Under the pieces are notes generated by a model. That model was given only the letters and a program-made list of their open reading frames with translations, searched no databases and was not told where the DNA came from. A program made the translations under genes and the position numbers. A DNA stretch of 64,000 bases from an uncultured Burkholderiales bacterium (GTDB taxonomy: Bacteria; Pseudomonadota; Gammaproteobacteria; Burkholderiales; Burkholderiaceae_C). The stretch lies in assembly GCA_903838355.1 (NCBI GenBank), contig CAILYC010000031.1:1-64000 (forward strand), read 5' to 3'. This document shows, piece after piece, positions 18,108 to 27,462 of this stretch. Position 1 is the stretch's first letter, and each line of letters begins with the position of its first letter.

Positions 18108-20036
18108 ATGTTTGATTTCGTTCGTCAGCACACCAAAATCATGCAGTTCTTGTTGTTTTTGCTGATTTTCCCGTCTTTTGTCTTGTTTGGTATTGATGGT
18201 TATAACCGTTTTTTAGACCAAGGTGAGACGGTCGCGAGCGTGGATGGTCAAAAAATTAATCAGCCTGAGTGGGACAATGCCCATAAAAACGAGGTTGACC
18301 GCATGCGTGCGTCCATGCCCAATGTGGATGTGAAGATGTTTGACTCGCCCATGGCCAAATACGCCACGTTGGAGAAGTTGCTCAAGCAAAAAGTGCTCTC
18401 GGTGGCGTCCGAACGTTTGAACTTGCAAGTGAGCGATCAACGCTTGGCCAGTGCCTTGGCCGCAGACCCCACAATTGCCTCATTCAAGCGCGTGGATGGC
18501 ACCCTTGATATGGGTCGCTACCAAGAGCTCTTGGCCTCACAGGGCATGAGCCCCGAGCAGTTTGAGTCGCGCATGAGGGTTGACTTGGCCATGCAACAAG
18601 TCTTGTTGGGTGTCGGTTCAACGGGCAACAGCAACCATGCGATGCTTGAGACGGCCTTGAACGCCTATTATGAAAAGCGCGAAGCCCAAGTGGTTAAATT
18701 CACCCCTGCTGACCAAATCGCGAAAATCAAAGCCACCCCAGAAGATCTTCAAGCGTATTACAAAGCCCATTCGGCGCTGTTCCAGTCCCCTGAGCAAGCC
18801 AGCATCGAATACGTGGTGCTCGATATGCCCGCTGCACTCAGGAGCATTACATTGGCTGAGTCAGATCTCAAAACTTATTACGAGCAAAACCAAGCCAAAT
18901 TGAGTGGACAAGAAACAAGGCGCGTGAGTCACATCTTGTTCACCACCGCAAAAGACCAGTCCATTGCCGATAAAGAAAAAATCAAGAAAAAAGCCCAAGA
19001 GGTTTTGGAGGAGTTGAAGAAGTCACCGGATAAATTTGCCGCCCTGGCCAAACAATATTCACAAGACCCAGGATCGGCGAACAAGGGCGGTGACTTGGAT
19101 TTCTTTGGGCGAGGCGCCATGGTCAAACCGTTTGAAGATGTTGCTTTTACCTTGCCCAAAGGGCAAATGAGTGATTTGGTCGAAACTGATTTTGGCTACC
19201 ACATCATCAAAGTGACCGATATCAAAACACCCAAGACGGTCAGTTTTGAAGCCTCTCGCGTTGAGATTGAAGCCGAGGTTAAGCGCCAAGAGGGCCAAAA
19301 GAAATTTGCCGAATTGGCCGAGACTTTCACCAACTTGGTGTACGAACAGCCTGACAGTTTGAAGCCTGCTGCAGACAAATTGAAGTTGGACATTGTGAGC
19401 TTGAGCGATGTCAAGCGCGAACCTTCACCCGCGGCCACGGGTCAACCAACATGGATTAAGAATCCGAAGTTCTTGAGTGCCGTCTTTGCATCTGACGCGG
19501 TTGAGAAAAAGCACAACACCCAAGCGGTGGAAGTTGCCCCCAATACCTTGGTGGCGGCCAGAATCCGGGTTTACCAAACTGCACGCACCCGTGATTTTGA
19601 AGCGGTTAAAGCTCAGGTGGAACAGCTCTGGAAAAAAGAGAAATCCGAGCAACTGGCCAAACAAACCGGTGAGCAAAAGCTCAAAGACTGGAGAGAAAAG
19701 CCTGAAACTGCTAGCTTACCCGCTGCGGTCACCCTTTCTAGAGAAAAAACCAAAGATTGGCCCTCTAAGCTCATCGAGGCGGTTCTAAGAGCGCCAACTC
19801 AAAATTTGCCTGCATGGGTTGGCGTGGACCTGGGCGCAGAGGGCTACTCCGTTGTCAAAATCCTAAAGGTGGACCCCTCTGACGCCATGGCCACTGACCG
19901 CATTCGTGAAAAGGCGCAACTGGGTGCATGGTTATCAGATGCTGAAAGTGCTGCTTATTATGACTATTTGAAAGATCGTTTTAAAGCCACCATCAAAACG
20001 CCCAATCCCTTAGAGGCTTTGGTCACACAAAAGTGA
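18108..20036 (+). CDS. Membrane-anchored periplasmic folding factor, PpiD/SurA type
   Basis: Predicted inner-membrane-anchored chaperone and peptidyl-prolyl isomerase that helps outer-membrane and secreted proteins fold. About 642 residues: a short cytoplasmic start ([14 protein letters not shown]), one membrane segment ([15 protein letters not shown]), a SurA-like N-terminal domain, a parvulin domain from [11 protein letters not shown] to the [11 protein letters not shown] block, and a long C-terminal part. This is the PpiD layout, and length matches PpiD (about 620-650). I start at ATG 18108; a TTG at 18096 would add four residues. Flanked by tRNA-Val and tRNA-His. Confidence 0.9.
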   Translation: MFDFVRQHTKIMQFLLFLLIFPSFVLFGIDGYNRFLDQGETVASVDGQKINQPEWDNAHKNEVDRMRASMPNVDVKMFDSPMAKYATLEKLLKQKVLSVASERLNLQVSDQRLASALAADPTIASFKRVDGTLDMGRYQELLASQGMSPEQFESRMRVDLAMQQVLLGVGSTGNSNHAMLETALNAYYEKREAQVVKFTPADQIAKIKATPEDLQAYYKAHSALFQSPEQASIEYVVLDMPAALRSITLAESDLKTYYEQNQAKLSGQETRRVSHILFTTAKDQSIADKEKIKKKAQEVLEELKKSPDKFAALAKQYSQDPGSANKGGDLDFFGRGAMVKPFEDVAFTLPKGQMSDLVETDFGYHIIKVTDIKTPKTVSFEASRVEIEAEVKRQEGQKKFAELAETFTNLVYEQPDSLKPAADKLKLDIVSLSDVKREPSPAATGQPTWIKNPKFLSAVFASDAVEKKHNTQAVEVAPNTLVAARIRVYQTARTRDFEAVKAQVEQLWKKEKSEQLAKQTGEQKLKDWREKPETASLPAAVTLSREKTKDWPSKLIEAVLRAPTQNLPAWVGVDLGAEGYSVVKILKVDPSDAMATDRIREKAQLGAWLSDAESAAYYDYLKDRFKATIKTPNPLEALVTQK

Positions 20037-20056
20037 ACAAACAGCCCAAGAAGCCA

Positions 20057-20087
20057 TTGACGTGGGGTGGCCTTGATCAGTTATAAT
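20057..20087 (+). promoter_or_regulatory. Promoter of tRNA-His
   Basis: TTGACG at 20057-20062 and TATAAT at 20082-20087, spacing 19 bases, slightly long. The tRNA begins 11 bases after the -10 box. Confidence 0.6.
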
Positions 20088-20097
20088 TTATATCTAC

Positions 20098-20173
20098 GGT
20101 GGCTGTAGCTCAGTTGGTAGAGTCCAGGATTGTGATTCCTGTTGTCGTGGGTTCGAGCCCCATCAGCCACCCC
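20098..20173 (+). tRNA. tRNA-His (anticodon GTG)
   Basis: Cloverleaf with acceptor GTGGCTG/CAGCCAC, an extra G at -1 (20098) opposite C73 as in histidine tRNAs, anticodon loop TTGTGAT, T loop TTCGAGC and encoded CCA. Confidence 0.97.
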
Positions 20174-20182
20174 AGTATCCAT

Positions 20183-20224
20183 GCGCCCTAGCGACCTTTT
20201 TGGTTTCTAGGGCGTTTTTCTTTT
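20183..20224 (+). terminator. Rho-independent terminator after tRNA-His
   Basis: CGCCCTAG (20183-20190), 15-base loop, CTAGGGCG (20206-20213), then TTTTTCTTTTT. Confidence 0.85.
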
Positions 20225-20378
20225 TGAGCTTATACCGACGCCATACCGACGCCGGTACCTGGCTTTGTACCGTCTGACGCCCAATTTGCAGCAGACCTCC
20301 CATCAGCCGGCCGAGTTCTTTGTTATCAGTGTCCAAGTGCTACCGCAATACGCAAATGTTGTCGTGTATCATCATTGC

Positions 20379-20969
20379 ATGTTCCATATTAAGACCATGG
20401 CCGTTTTTTGCGGCTCCAATTTTGGTTTTTCACCCCTTTATCAAAAAGCTGCGCAAGATTTGGGTGCTGAATTGGTGCGTCAAAACATTGCGTTGGTGTA
20501 CGGTGGCACCACCAAGGGGCTCATGGGGGTGATTGCCGACACCGTCTTAGATCTGGGTGGGCAAGTGACCGGCATCATTACGCAAAAACTTTACGACAAG
20601 GGACAGTTTCACCAGAGATTGACCCATCACATGGTGTCACCCACCATGCGAGAGCGAAAAGCCAAAATGAGCGAGCTCTCTGACGCCTTTATTGCTTTGC
20701 CGGGGGGATTTGGGACTTTCGAGGAGTTGCTCGAAGTGGCAACTCTCACGCAGTTGGGCGAGCACTCCAAAGCGTGCGGCGTCTTGAACATCCTGGGGTT
20801 TTACGAGCCCTTGAAGCTTTTAATGGACAAAGCGATTGAAGAGGGGTTTATGAAACCCCAAATGAGAGACACGGTGCTGTTTGAGCACGATCCTGCGGCA
20901 TTGTTGAAGGTCTTGAATTCGTGGCAAGCACCCACCGTAGACAAATGGATCGATGCACCCGCGCCCTGA
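20379..20969 (+). CDS. LOG family protein (nucleotide phosphoribohydrolase)
   Basis: Member of the Lonely Guy / YvdD family, Rossmann-fold enzymes that cleave ribose-5-phosphate from adenine-type nucleotides; plant and some bacterial members activate cytokinins. The 196-residue product shows the nucleotide-binding YGGTTKGLMG, the arginine block MRERKAKM and the signature PGGFGTFEELLE, residues 108-119, with E116 as catalytic acid. I start at ATG 20379; the frame extends upstream without homology. The DUF3830 gene follows 25 bases later. In bacteria the role is often nucleotide salvage or house-cleaning. Confidence 0.9.
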   Translation: MFHIKTMAVFCGSNFGFSPLYQKAAQDLGAELVRQNIALVYGGTTKGLMGVIADTVLDLGGQVTGIITQKLYDKGQFHQRLTHHMVSPTMRERKAKMSELSDAFIALPGGFGTFEELLEVATLTQLGEHSKACGVLNILGFYEPLKLLMDKAIEEGFMKPQMRDTVLFEHDPAALLKVLNSWQAPTVDKWIDAPAP

Positions 20970-20994
20970 TATTTTTAGTGAAACCTAGGCTCTA

Positions 20995-21414
20995 ATGATG
21001 AAAACTCAACAACTCAAAATCACCTGTGCGGGCATGACCTTCAAGGCCAATACCCACCCACAAGCCCCCAAGACGGTCGAGGCATTTTTAAAACTGTTGC
21101 CCTACAAACAAAAGTTAATTCATGTGCGCTGGAGCGGTGAGGGCGTTTGGGTGCCCTTGGGCGACTGGAAGTTGGGAGTGGATTTTGAGAACCACACATC
21201 GCACCCTTCTGTGGGCGATATTTTGTTTTACCCCGGTGGCTACAGTGAGACCGAAATCATTTTGGCCTATGGGTCGTGTTGCTTTGCTAGCAAATTGGGG
21301 CAATTGGCGGGAAATCACTTCTTAACGATTGTTGAGGGGCGTGAACAGTTGCCCGCTTTGGGTAAGAAAATTCTATGGGAAGGCGCCCACGAAGTTGTCT
21401 TCGAATTGGCCTAA
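20995..21414 (+). CDS. DUF3830 family protein (cyclophilin-like fold)
   Basis: A 139-residue cytoplasmic protein recognised as DUF3830 by the opening KITCAGMTFKANTHPQAPKTVEAFLKLLPY and the block GVWVPLGDWKLGVDFENHTSHP. The family is predicted to adopt a cyclophilin-like fold and has no established biochemical function; members often lie beside amidase, hydantoinase or transport genes. Here it follows a LOG-family hydrolase on the same strand, which is not a pairing I know. Two successive ATGs (20995, 20998) are possible starts. Confidence 0.8.
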   Translation: MMKTQQLKITCAGMTFKANTHPQAPKTVEAFLKLLPYKQKLIHVRWSGEGVWVPLGDWKLGVDFENHTSHPSVGDILFYPGGYSETEIILAYGSCCFASKLGQLAGNHFLTIVEGREQLPALGKKILWEGAHEVVFELA

Positions 21415-21503
21415 TAACCCTTGGCTTTCTCGATCAAATAAGCGCATTGGGCTTGACGAACGAATTTGAATTCTCTTGATGGACTGCTGATGAAGCCGAG
21501 CTC

Positions 21504-21977
21504 CTATAGCCCAAACGATTTATTGGGCGAGCTCGCTTGTCTTCTGAAGACCACAGGCTTGCCGCCGTGCTCGCGCTTGAACATCCATTGAGCCAGAGCC
21601 GAGTCCAAATGGGTGGCGTGCCCTGGAAACCATTTCACCAACTCTCGGGTGAAGCTGCGCCCCACTTCAAAATCCCCCAAGACTACCCTCTGTCTGACCT
21701 CTAGCAAAGACAGCATGACCGCGGCATGCTCGTCGATATGGCACTGTGCAGGCGGGAACTCGGTGTCCCTCATCCACTGGTCTTCTGTCTCGAAATGCGA
21801 TTTGGCATGGACGGCAAACTCATCCAGATGCGCAAGGAGATCCTCATCCTTGCTGTGGAGCAAGCGATGGACCACATCGACAAACTCTTCGTGCACTTCG
21901 TCAATCGGGTCAAAGCCCAACAAAAACTCATCGGACCAAGTGAGGTCATCGGGCGGTGTAATCAAGTGTGATTGCAT
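21504..21977 (-). CDS. Hemerythrin domain protein
   Basis: Predicted di-iron oxygen-binding protein of 157 residues. The ligands of a hemerythrin four-helix bundle are all visible: H in DEVHEEF, H and E in HAKSHFETED, the pair in CHIDEH and the final HATHLDSA. This points to oxygen sensing, storage or delivery. I chose the ATG at 21977; the frame runs upstream to 22085 but those residues (basic, hydrophobic) have no family support. It is convergent with DUF3830 and lies alone on the minus strand. Confidence 0.88.
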   Translation of the reverse strand: MQSHLITPPDDLTWSDEFLLGFDPIDEVHEEFVDVVHRLLHSKDEDLLAHLDEFAVHAKSHFETEDQWMRDTEFPPAQCHIDEHAAVMLSLLEVRQRVVLGDFEVGRSFTRELVKWFPGHATHLDSALAQWMFKREHGGKPVVFRRQASSPNKSFGL

Positions 21978-22234
21978 GGTGCGGGGTCTTTGATTCGAAA
22001 AACAGTGGAGAACAAGGAGTGATCTTATAAGAGATTTTAACCATTGAACTGGGCCCAAGACTCGCCGTTTTTTGAGATTGATCAAGTCGGCCCGTCAACG
22101 GTCTGAGCATCCATTGGGTGGGGACGTGGACGAAGAATTTGTAAGACGCAATGCTAATGGTTTACCACATTGGGTCTGAGGTCGATTTCTTCTATATTTG
22201 TGGGCTGAAATGTCGATTATTTTAGGAGTCTGCT

Positions 22235-23425
22235 TTGAAAAAGCTTTCATTGACCTGGGTTTTGAGTGTGGGTTTGTTCATGGGTTGCATACAGTCTCAC
22301 GCCCAGATCGCACCGGCTCGAACGCTCGAGCAGTTGAAGATGGAGACCCAAGATCGTGCCAACCGTGGCGCTTACCCCTTGGCAGAATTGGATCCAGAGG
22401 GTGCCCGTGAGGCCTTGGCGCATTTGAACAGTCTGGATCACGAGGATTGGGCCCGGGCTTGGATCCCCGTTGGAGATCAGCACATCCAAGCGGGCAAGGC
22501 GCTTGAGGGGGTGGACAAAGAAAAAGCAGCCCATGAATATGAAAAGGCCTTGCAATACTATTTGTTTGCTCGCTTTCCGGTGGAGGATACTCCCCTTACT
22601 GAAAAAGCCTATTCACTTGCCCGTGACGCTTTTAAGCAATATGCGCGCTTGGTCGATCCACCATTTGAAGTCATGAGTTTTCAGTTTCAAGGCAAGACCA
22701 TCACCGGTTATTTGAGAAAGCCCAAGGGTGTCGCCAAGCCACCCATTGTGATCACGGTCGGTGGTTTAGACAGCCGCAAAGAGAGCAATGCGATTCGCGA
22801 AGGTGTATACCTCAAACACGGTGTGGCCTACTTGTCCATGGACATGCCAGGCACGGGTGAGAACAAAATCAAAATTGAGCCAGGCGCTGAAAAAGTTTTT
22901 TCTGTGGCGATCGATGAGCTGCAAAAACGCACGGATGTGGACGCCAACCGCATCGTGGTCTTTGGCGGCAGTTGGGGCGGGCATTGGTCGGCCAGGGTGG
23001 GTTTTACGGAAAAAAACCGTCTCAAAGGCGTGGTGGTGCAAGCCGGACCAGTTCATGAGTATTTTCAGCCCGAATGGCAAAAGAAAGCTTTGGGCAATAC
23101 AGAATATCTGTTTGGTTTGTTCCAAGCCAGGGCTGCGATCTACGGCGTAAAAACCTTGGATGACTTTTTGGCCTATGGCCCAAAGATGAGCATCAAAGAT
23201 GAGCATTGGCTAGACAAGCCCTCCGCACCCATGCTGTTGGTCAATGGGGCAAAAGACAGCCAAGTGCCCATTGAAGATTTGTTTTTGCTCTTAAAAACAG
23301 GCTCGCCCAAAGAGGTTTGGTTCAATCCCGAGGGTGGGCACATGGGCCGATCCAAAACACTCAAGGATGAGGCCATTCTTCAAACGATCGTTGTTCCTTG
23401 GGTGGTGAGAAAACTCAACCCTTGA
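22235..23425 (+). CDS. Secreted alpha/beta hydrolase (FrsA/DUF1100-like)
   Basis: Predicted exported serine hydrolase of 396 residues. It starts at a TTG (22235) behind a good ribosome site (AGGAG at about 22224). The first 24 residues are a signal peptide, probably cut after SHA; C18 after LFMG is an imperfect lipobox, so a lipoprotein cannot be excluded. The C-terminal half has an alpha/beta-hydrolase fold: oxyanion region TVGGLDSRKE, nucleophile elbow FGGSWGG with S246, acid in NGAKDSQVP, histidine in EGGHMGRS. A helical cap precedes it. First gene of a same-strand run with a Bug protein, MmgE/PrpD and an SDR. Substrate unknown. Confidence 0.85.
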   Translation: MKKLSLTWVLSVGLFMGCIQSHAQIAPARTLEQLKMETQDRANRGAYPLAELDPEGAREALAHLNSLDHEDWARAWIPVGDQHIQAGKALEGVDKEKAAHEYEKALQYYLFARFPVEDTPLTEKAYSLARDAFKQYARLVDPPFEVMSFQFQGKTITGYLRKPKGVAKPPIVITVGGLDSRKESNAIREGVYLKHGVAYLSMDMPGTGENKIKIEPGAEKVFSVAIDELQKRTDVDANRIVVFGGSWGGHWSARVGFTEKNRLKGVVVQAGPVHEYFQPEWQKKALGNTEYLFGLFQARAAIYGVKTLDDFLAYGPKMSIKDEHWLDKPSAPMLLVNGAKDSQVPIEDLFLLLKTGSPKEVWFNPEGGHMGRSKTLKDEAILQTIVVPWVVRKLNP

Positions 23426-23543
23426 CCGACAAGGAGTCCTTGTCTGCAAGCTTAAATTGCGTCTCTTGCACCATGATCATCCTTCGCTTGAACATCAATC
23501 CCAAGCCCAATCAAATCCATCGCTCTAACGTCAGATCACTTTC

Positions 23544-24548
23544 ATGTCCTATCTTCAGCTCCAGCGCGCCTATCGTTTCAGTTGCACTTTGAAGGTGGGG
23601 GCGCTTTTGCTCATGTTCGTGCCATGGGTGAATGCCCAAGACCTTGCCCTCAGTTATCCCAATAAGCCGGTCAGAATCATTGCGCCACAGGCGCCAGGCG
23701 GTGGTGTGGACTTGGTCGGACGCATTCTTATTGACCAAATGCGACTGGCCATGGGACAACCCTTTTTACTGGACAATGAAGCAGGGGCGGGTGGCGCGAT
23801 CGCTGCAAAAATGACTTCCCGCGCGACTCCAGACGGCTACACCTTGATGATTGGTTATGTGGCCACCCATGGCACCACCCCAGCGGTCAAAAAAGGCATT
23901 TACGACCCCATCAAAGACTTTACCGCCATTGCCATGCTGGGTGGCACACCCAATGTGTTGGTGATCAACAAAAATTTGCCGGTGAACAATCTTGGTGAAT
24001 TGGTGATCTATGCCAAAGAGCATCCCACTCAAACCGATTACGGTACATCGGGGGTGGGCACCTTGAACCATTTGCTCATGGAGCAATTCAAAAATTTGAC
24101 CGGTATGACCAGTCAAGCCATTGCATACCGCAGCATTGGACAAGCTTTTACCGACTCCATCGGAGGTCATATCCAGATCATCTTTCCAGGTTTGTCTGCC
24201 GGCTTGCCCCACATTCGAAATGGTTCATTCAAGGCCTTGGCGGTGACGGGAGAAACCCGCCACGCTCTGCTGCCCGATGTGCCCACGTTCAAGGAGTCCG
24301 GCTATGAGGGATTCAATGGCTTGACCTGGTATGGCATTGTTGGCCCCCCCAAACTCCCCGATGCCATTCGCAACAAGTTGAATGTTGAAATCAATAAAAT
24401 ATTGAGCTTGCCGCAAGTGCGCAAAAGTTTTTCTGAACAAGCCTTGAACATCATGCCCATGAGCCCTAAAGAATTTGAAAACTACATTCAGCTGGAAGTC
24501 AAACACTGGCACGAAGTCTCCGTGACCAGCAAAATCGCCTTGGAGTGA
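23544..24548 (+). CDS. Bug-family periplasmic substrate-binding protein
   Basis: Tripartite-tricarboxylate-type (Bug) solute receptor of 334 residues: signal peptide ending VPWVNA, then the family's first block YPNKPVRIIAPQAPGGGVDLVGR, the DGYTLMIG loop, and GTLNHLLMEQFKNLTG. Such proteins bind carboxylates, aromatic acids or nicotinate-like compounds and are very abundant in Burkholderiales; most lack adjacent membrane partners, as here. The downstream MmgE/PrpD gene follows directly (5 bases), so the ligand may be that enzyme's substrate or precursor. Confidence 0.93.
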   Translation: MSYLQLQRAYRFSCTLKVGALLLMFVPWVNAQDLALSYPNKPVRIIAPQAPGGGVDLVGRILIDQMRLAMGQPFLLDNEAGAGGAIAAKMTSRATPDGYTLMIGYVATHGTTPAVKKGIYDPIKDFTAIAMLGGTPNVLVINKNLPVNNLGELVIYAKEHPTQTDYGTSGVGTLNHLLMEQFKNLTGMTSQAIAYRSIGQAFTDSIGGHIQIIFPGLSAGLPHIRNGSFKALAVTGETRHALLPDVPTFKESGYEGFNGLTWYGIVGPPKLPDAIRNKLNVEINKILSLPQVRKSFSEQALNIMPMSPKEFENYIQLEVKHWHEVSVTSKIALE

Positions 24549-24553
24549 GAGTC

Positions 24554-25966
24554 ATGGATCCATTGCCTAGCGTTTCAATCTCCGAGCAGTGGGGCCAGGC
24601 CTTTGCCAGGCCCACAACCCAGTCCACAACCCAGTCCAAAAAGAGGACTAATGGCCAGGATGTCTTGCCCGTCAACATGCAAACCCTGGTCGATGCGCTG
24701 TTGGTCGATGTCGCTGGTCTTTGTGTGGCGGCTCGTCACTCTGATTATGTCGGGGCCATGCACCGCGCAAGCTTGGAGCCGGGAGTCTGCACCGTGATTG
24801 GCCATGCGGGGTCAGCGAGCGTCGCCGCCGCTGCGCTTATCAATGGCACCGCCACCCATGGCGAGGATTACGATGACACCTTTGAGGGTGGCCCCATCCA
24901 CGCCGGTGCAGTGGTGGTTCCTGGGGTGCTGGCCGCCGCACAGTTTCACCACTTGAGTGGTGCTGATTTGGCCTGGGGCATTGCGGTGGGCTCTGAAGTC
25001 ATGTGTCGCTTGTGCAGTGTTGCGCCCAAAAAAGTTCATCAAGCGGGATTCCACCCCACCGCCGTGTTTGGCGCCTTGGGCGCGGCCGCGGGCGTGGCCA
25101 GTGCATTGTCCTTGACTCCCCATCAGTGGATGAATGCCTTGGGGATTGCCGGCAGCATGGCGTCTGGCATCATTGAATACTTGGCCGAAGGGGCGTGGAC
25201 CAAGCGCATGCACCCCGGGTGGGCGGCGCAAGCGGGTTACCGTGCGGCTCGCTTGGCCCAAGAGGGATTCACGGGCCCGAGAACCCTCTTTGAGGGTACG
25301 CATGGCTTTTTCCATGCATTTGCCAATACCGATGAGGGTTTTTTTGAAGAAATGTTGAGCCATGCAGGCGTTCAATGGCTGGCCGCCGACATGGCGTTCA
25401 AACCCTATGCCTGTGGAACCATGGCACACCCTTACATCGATTGCGCAAGGGCCTTGGTCAAGGGTGGACTCAAGGTGCAAGACATTGACCACATTCAGTG
25501 CAATACCGCCCATGGCATTGTTCACCGTTTGTGGGAACCCCTTGCGGCCAAGCAACAACCGATCAATGGCTACGCGGCCAAATTCAGCATCCCCTATGCT
25601 GTGGCGGTGGGGCTGCTGAGAGGCGATGCTGGGCTCGTTGAATATGAACCGCAGGTGGTGCACGACGAGCAGGTGAGACATTTGGCCAGCAAAGTGAGCT
25701 ATGTGGTGGATCCTGATAATCCCTACCCGAAAAAATTCACCGGGCATGTCCGCGTCACGCTCAAAAACGGGCAAGTGATGGAGGCCCAACAAGATCACTT
25801 CCGCGGTGGCAAGGACGACCCCATGAGCCAAACCGATTTGCATCAAAAATTTCTTGCCAATTGTGCCTATGGGGGATGGTCGTCAGATTTGTCGCACTCG
25901 GCCTTGGCGTTGCTTCTTGGCATGAGACACGCCTTGGTGATTGAAGCTTCCTTGCTGGGACAATGA
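24554..25966 (+). CDS. MmgE/PrpD family protein
   Basis: Homologue of 2-methylcitrate dehydratase (PrpD), iminodisuccinate epimerase and cis-aconitate decarboxylase, 470 residues. The family features are clear: ALINGTATHGEDYDDTFEGGPIHAG near residue 90, HQAGFHPTAVFGALGAAAGVA, TKRMHPGWAAQAG and the C-terminal KFSIPYAVAVGL. Propionate genes (prpB, prpC, acnM) are absent nearby, so a 2-methylcitrate role is not supported; many relatives act on other hydroxy or unsaturated acids. I chose ATG 24554 with GGAG 8 bases upstream; a GTG at 24545 overlaps the preceding stop. Followed 3 bases later by an SDR gene. Confidence 0.9.
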   Translation: MDPLPSVSISEQWGQAFARPTTQSTTQSKKRTNGQDVLPVNMQTLVDALLVDVAGLCVAARHSDYVGAMHRASLEPGVCTVIGHAGSASVAAAALINGTATHGEDYDDTFEGGPIHAGAVVVPGVLAAAQFHHLSGADLAWGIAVGSEVMCRLCSVAPKKVHQAGFHPTAVFGALGAAAGVASALSLTPHQWMNALGIAGSMASGIIEYLAEGAWTKRMHPGWAAQAGYRAARLAQEGFTGPRTLFEGTHGFFHAFANTDEGFFEEMLSHAGVQWLAADMAFKPYACGTMAHPYIDCARALVKGGLKVQDIDHIQCNTAHGIVHRLWEPLAAKQQPINGYAAKFSIPYAVAVGLLRGDAGLVEYEPQVVHDEQVRHLASKVSYVVDPDNPYPKKFTGHVRVTLKNGQVMEAQQDHFRGGKDDPMSQTDLHQKFLANCAYGGWSSDLSHSALALLLGMRHALVIEASLLGQ

Positions 25967-25969
25967 GAC

Positions 25970-26755
25970 ATGGGCGAATCGCAAATGACTGAGGGCTTGG
26001 CCCAGGGGGAATTGTCAGGCCGAGTGGCTTTGGTGACCGGTTCTGCTCGCAACATTGGTCGCGCCATTGCGCTGGGGCTTGCGCGTGCTGGGGCCAAGGT
26101 GATGGTGAGTGCCGTGAGCGACCAAGTTGAGGCTGAGCGGGTTGCGCAGGAGATTCGAGATCTGGGAGGGCAAGCCCAAGTGCACTTGGCCAATGTGTCG
26201 AGTCCTGAGCAAGTGCTGGGTTTGGTCAATGCCTGCGTCAAATCGTTTGGACGGCTCGATATCCTTGTCAACAACGCGGCCCTTAGGCGACACGCCAAGT
26301 TCGAGGAACTCGGCTGGGAGCAGTGGAGAGAGGTCATCGGGGTGATTTTGGATGGATCTTATTTGTGCTCTCATGCAGCCCTTGAGCATTTGAAACGCTC
26401 GGACATGGCCAGCATCATCAATTTTGGCGGCATGTCGGCACACACCGGTTCACGCGAGCGCGTGCATGTGATTGCCGCCAAAACGGGGTTGATTGGACTT
26501 ACCCGAGCGCTGGCTTGCGATTTAAGCGAACACGGCGTCAATGTCAATTGCGTGGTGCCCGGATTGATCGAGACCGAGCGGGGAGAGAGTGCGGGCCTTG
26601 GAGCCCCTGAGCACCATGCGAAAAATAAAACCTTGTCGGGTCTCAAAGGGCGAACCGAAGACGTTGCCGATTTGGTGGTTTTTTTGTGTGGTCCCAAGGC
26701 GCGCTACATCACCGGTCAAACCCTGCATGCCAATGGCGGTGCTTATTTCAGTTAA
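25970..26755 (+). CDS. Short-chain dehydrogenase/reductase with altered active site
   Basis: A 261-residue Rossmann-fold protein of the SDR family. Cofactor motif: VALVTGSARNIGRAIALGLA; structural NNA at 101-103; C-terminal IETERGES and ITGQTLHANGG. The expected YxxxK catalytic pair is not normal: K171 is present but position 167, where tyrosine should be, is valine (HVIAAK), with H166 beside it. The catalytic serine region reads GGMSAHTGS. So it is either an atypical enzyme using another acid or a non-redox protein. It is placed directly after the MmgE/PrpD gene. Confidence 0.9.
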   Translation: MGESQMTEGLAQGELSGRVALVTGSARNIGRAIALGLARAGAKVMVSAVSDQVEAERVAQEIRDLGGQAQVHLANVSSPEQVLGLVNACVKSFGRLDILVNNAALRRHAKFEELGWEQWREVIGVILDGSYLCSHAALEHLKRSDMASIINFGGMSAHTGSRERVHVIAAKTGLIGLTRALACDLSEHGVNVNCVVPGLIETERGESAGLGAPEHHAKNKTLSGLKGRTEDVADLVVFLCGPKARYITGQTLHANGGAYFS

Positions 26756-26820
26756 CCCAGGGCAGTCTCGTCAAGATTGGGTTGAACCTTGCGCGGGTGC
26801 AGTGCCCACATCTTGCGCTC

Positions 26821-27447
26821 TCAGATCCAAGCTTGAATCACATAATCAAAGCTCGCTTGTGCATTGATGAGGTCAACACGCTGGAGTTTGATTTTCCAGT
26901 CTCCCGACTCTTTGATCAAGCTGTGGCGATAGCTCCCAGCAAAATGCCGCACATGGTCGCGCCGCAGCTCCATCATTTGGAACTTGCTAAAGACCTCTAA
27001 AGAGTCCTCTCCTTGAGACTCCACCACGATATTGCCCACCATGTGGTTGGTCTCCCACAAAGGGGCTTGTGACCAGGCATTGGGGTGCTGCAAGCGCCCC
27101 ATGCGCACCTCCATCAAGAGCTTGTCCTCGGCAAAGATAGACGCTTCACGCTGCCAATCGGTTTGATCTGCACGAGCAGGTGCCCAGTAAACACCGGCGC
27201 TTGAAAAGAGTTCTATAAAGCCAGACCAATTCTTGGCGTCGAGCATGGCGGCTTGGGCAAACAAGAGGTGATGAACTTCTTGCTCGAGTTCGCGCCCGAT
27301 GGTCATGGCTTTGGGAATGTAGCCTTTGGCGCTCACGCTGCCTCGGCCCATGTGGTCGGGCGCAATGGATTCGGCCCCCGTCATGGACTGCACGGCTTCA
27401 ATGACAACGCCGCTGCCCAATGCTTCTTTAACGATGGTTTGATTCAT
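26821..27447 (-). CDS. Aromatic-ring-hydroxylating dioxygenase beta subunit
   Basis: Small subunit of a Rieske oxygenase, 208 residues, with the cystatin/SnoaL-like fold of the ring_hydroxyl_B family. Recognisable parts are the N-terminal helices with VHHLLFAQAAMLDAKNWSGF and the core strands MEVRMGRLQHPNAW, then NIVVESQGEDSLEVFSKFQM and the C-terminal HSLIKESGDWKIKLQRVDLI. It has no redox centre and stabilises the alpha3beta3 complex. Encoded 15 bases after the alpha subunit on the minus strand, last gene of the importer-oxygenase operon. ATG start at 27447. Confidence 0.92.
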   Translation of the reverse strand: MNQTIVKEALGSGVVIEAVQSMTGAESIAPDHMGRGSVSAKGYIPKAMTIGRELEQEVHHLLFAQAAMLDAKNWSGFIELFSSAGVYWAPARADQTDWQREASIFAEDKLLMEVRMGRLQHPNAWSQAPLWETNHMVGNIVVESQGEDSLEVFSKFQMMELRRDHVRHFAGSYRHSLIKESGDWKIKLQRVDLINAQASFDYVIQAWI

Positions 27448-27462
27448 GGTGTGTTGTCTCCG

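Noticed and set aside
20175-20378. Possible integrase or protein fragment on the minus strand after tRNA-His, plus two copies of ATACCGACGCC near 20231
   Set aside because: The short peptide runs through the tRNA terminator and shows no integrase motif; no repeat of the tRNA 3' end was found to mark an att site.
21505-21535. Hairpin GCCCAA...TTGGGC between GAGCTC repeats at the end of the hemerythrin gene
   Set aside because: It overlaps coding sequence and lacks a T run on either strand, so I do not call a terminator.
24812-25846. 344-codon open frame on the minus strand
   Set aside because: Antisense to the MmgE/PrpD gene, whose translation matches a known family throughout; the antisense product has no recognisable features.
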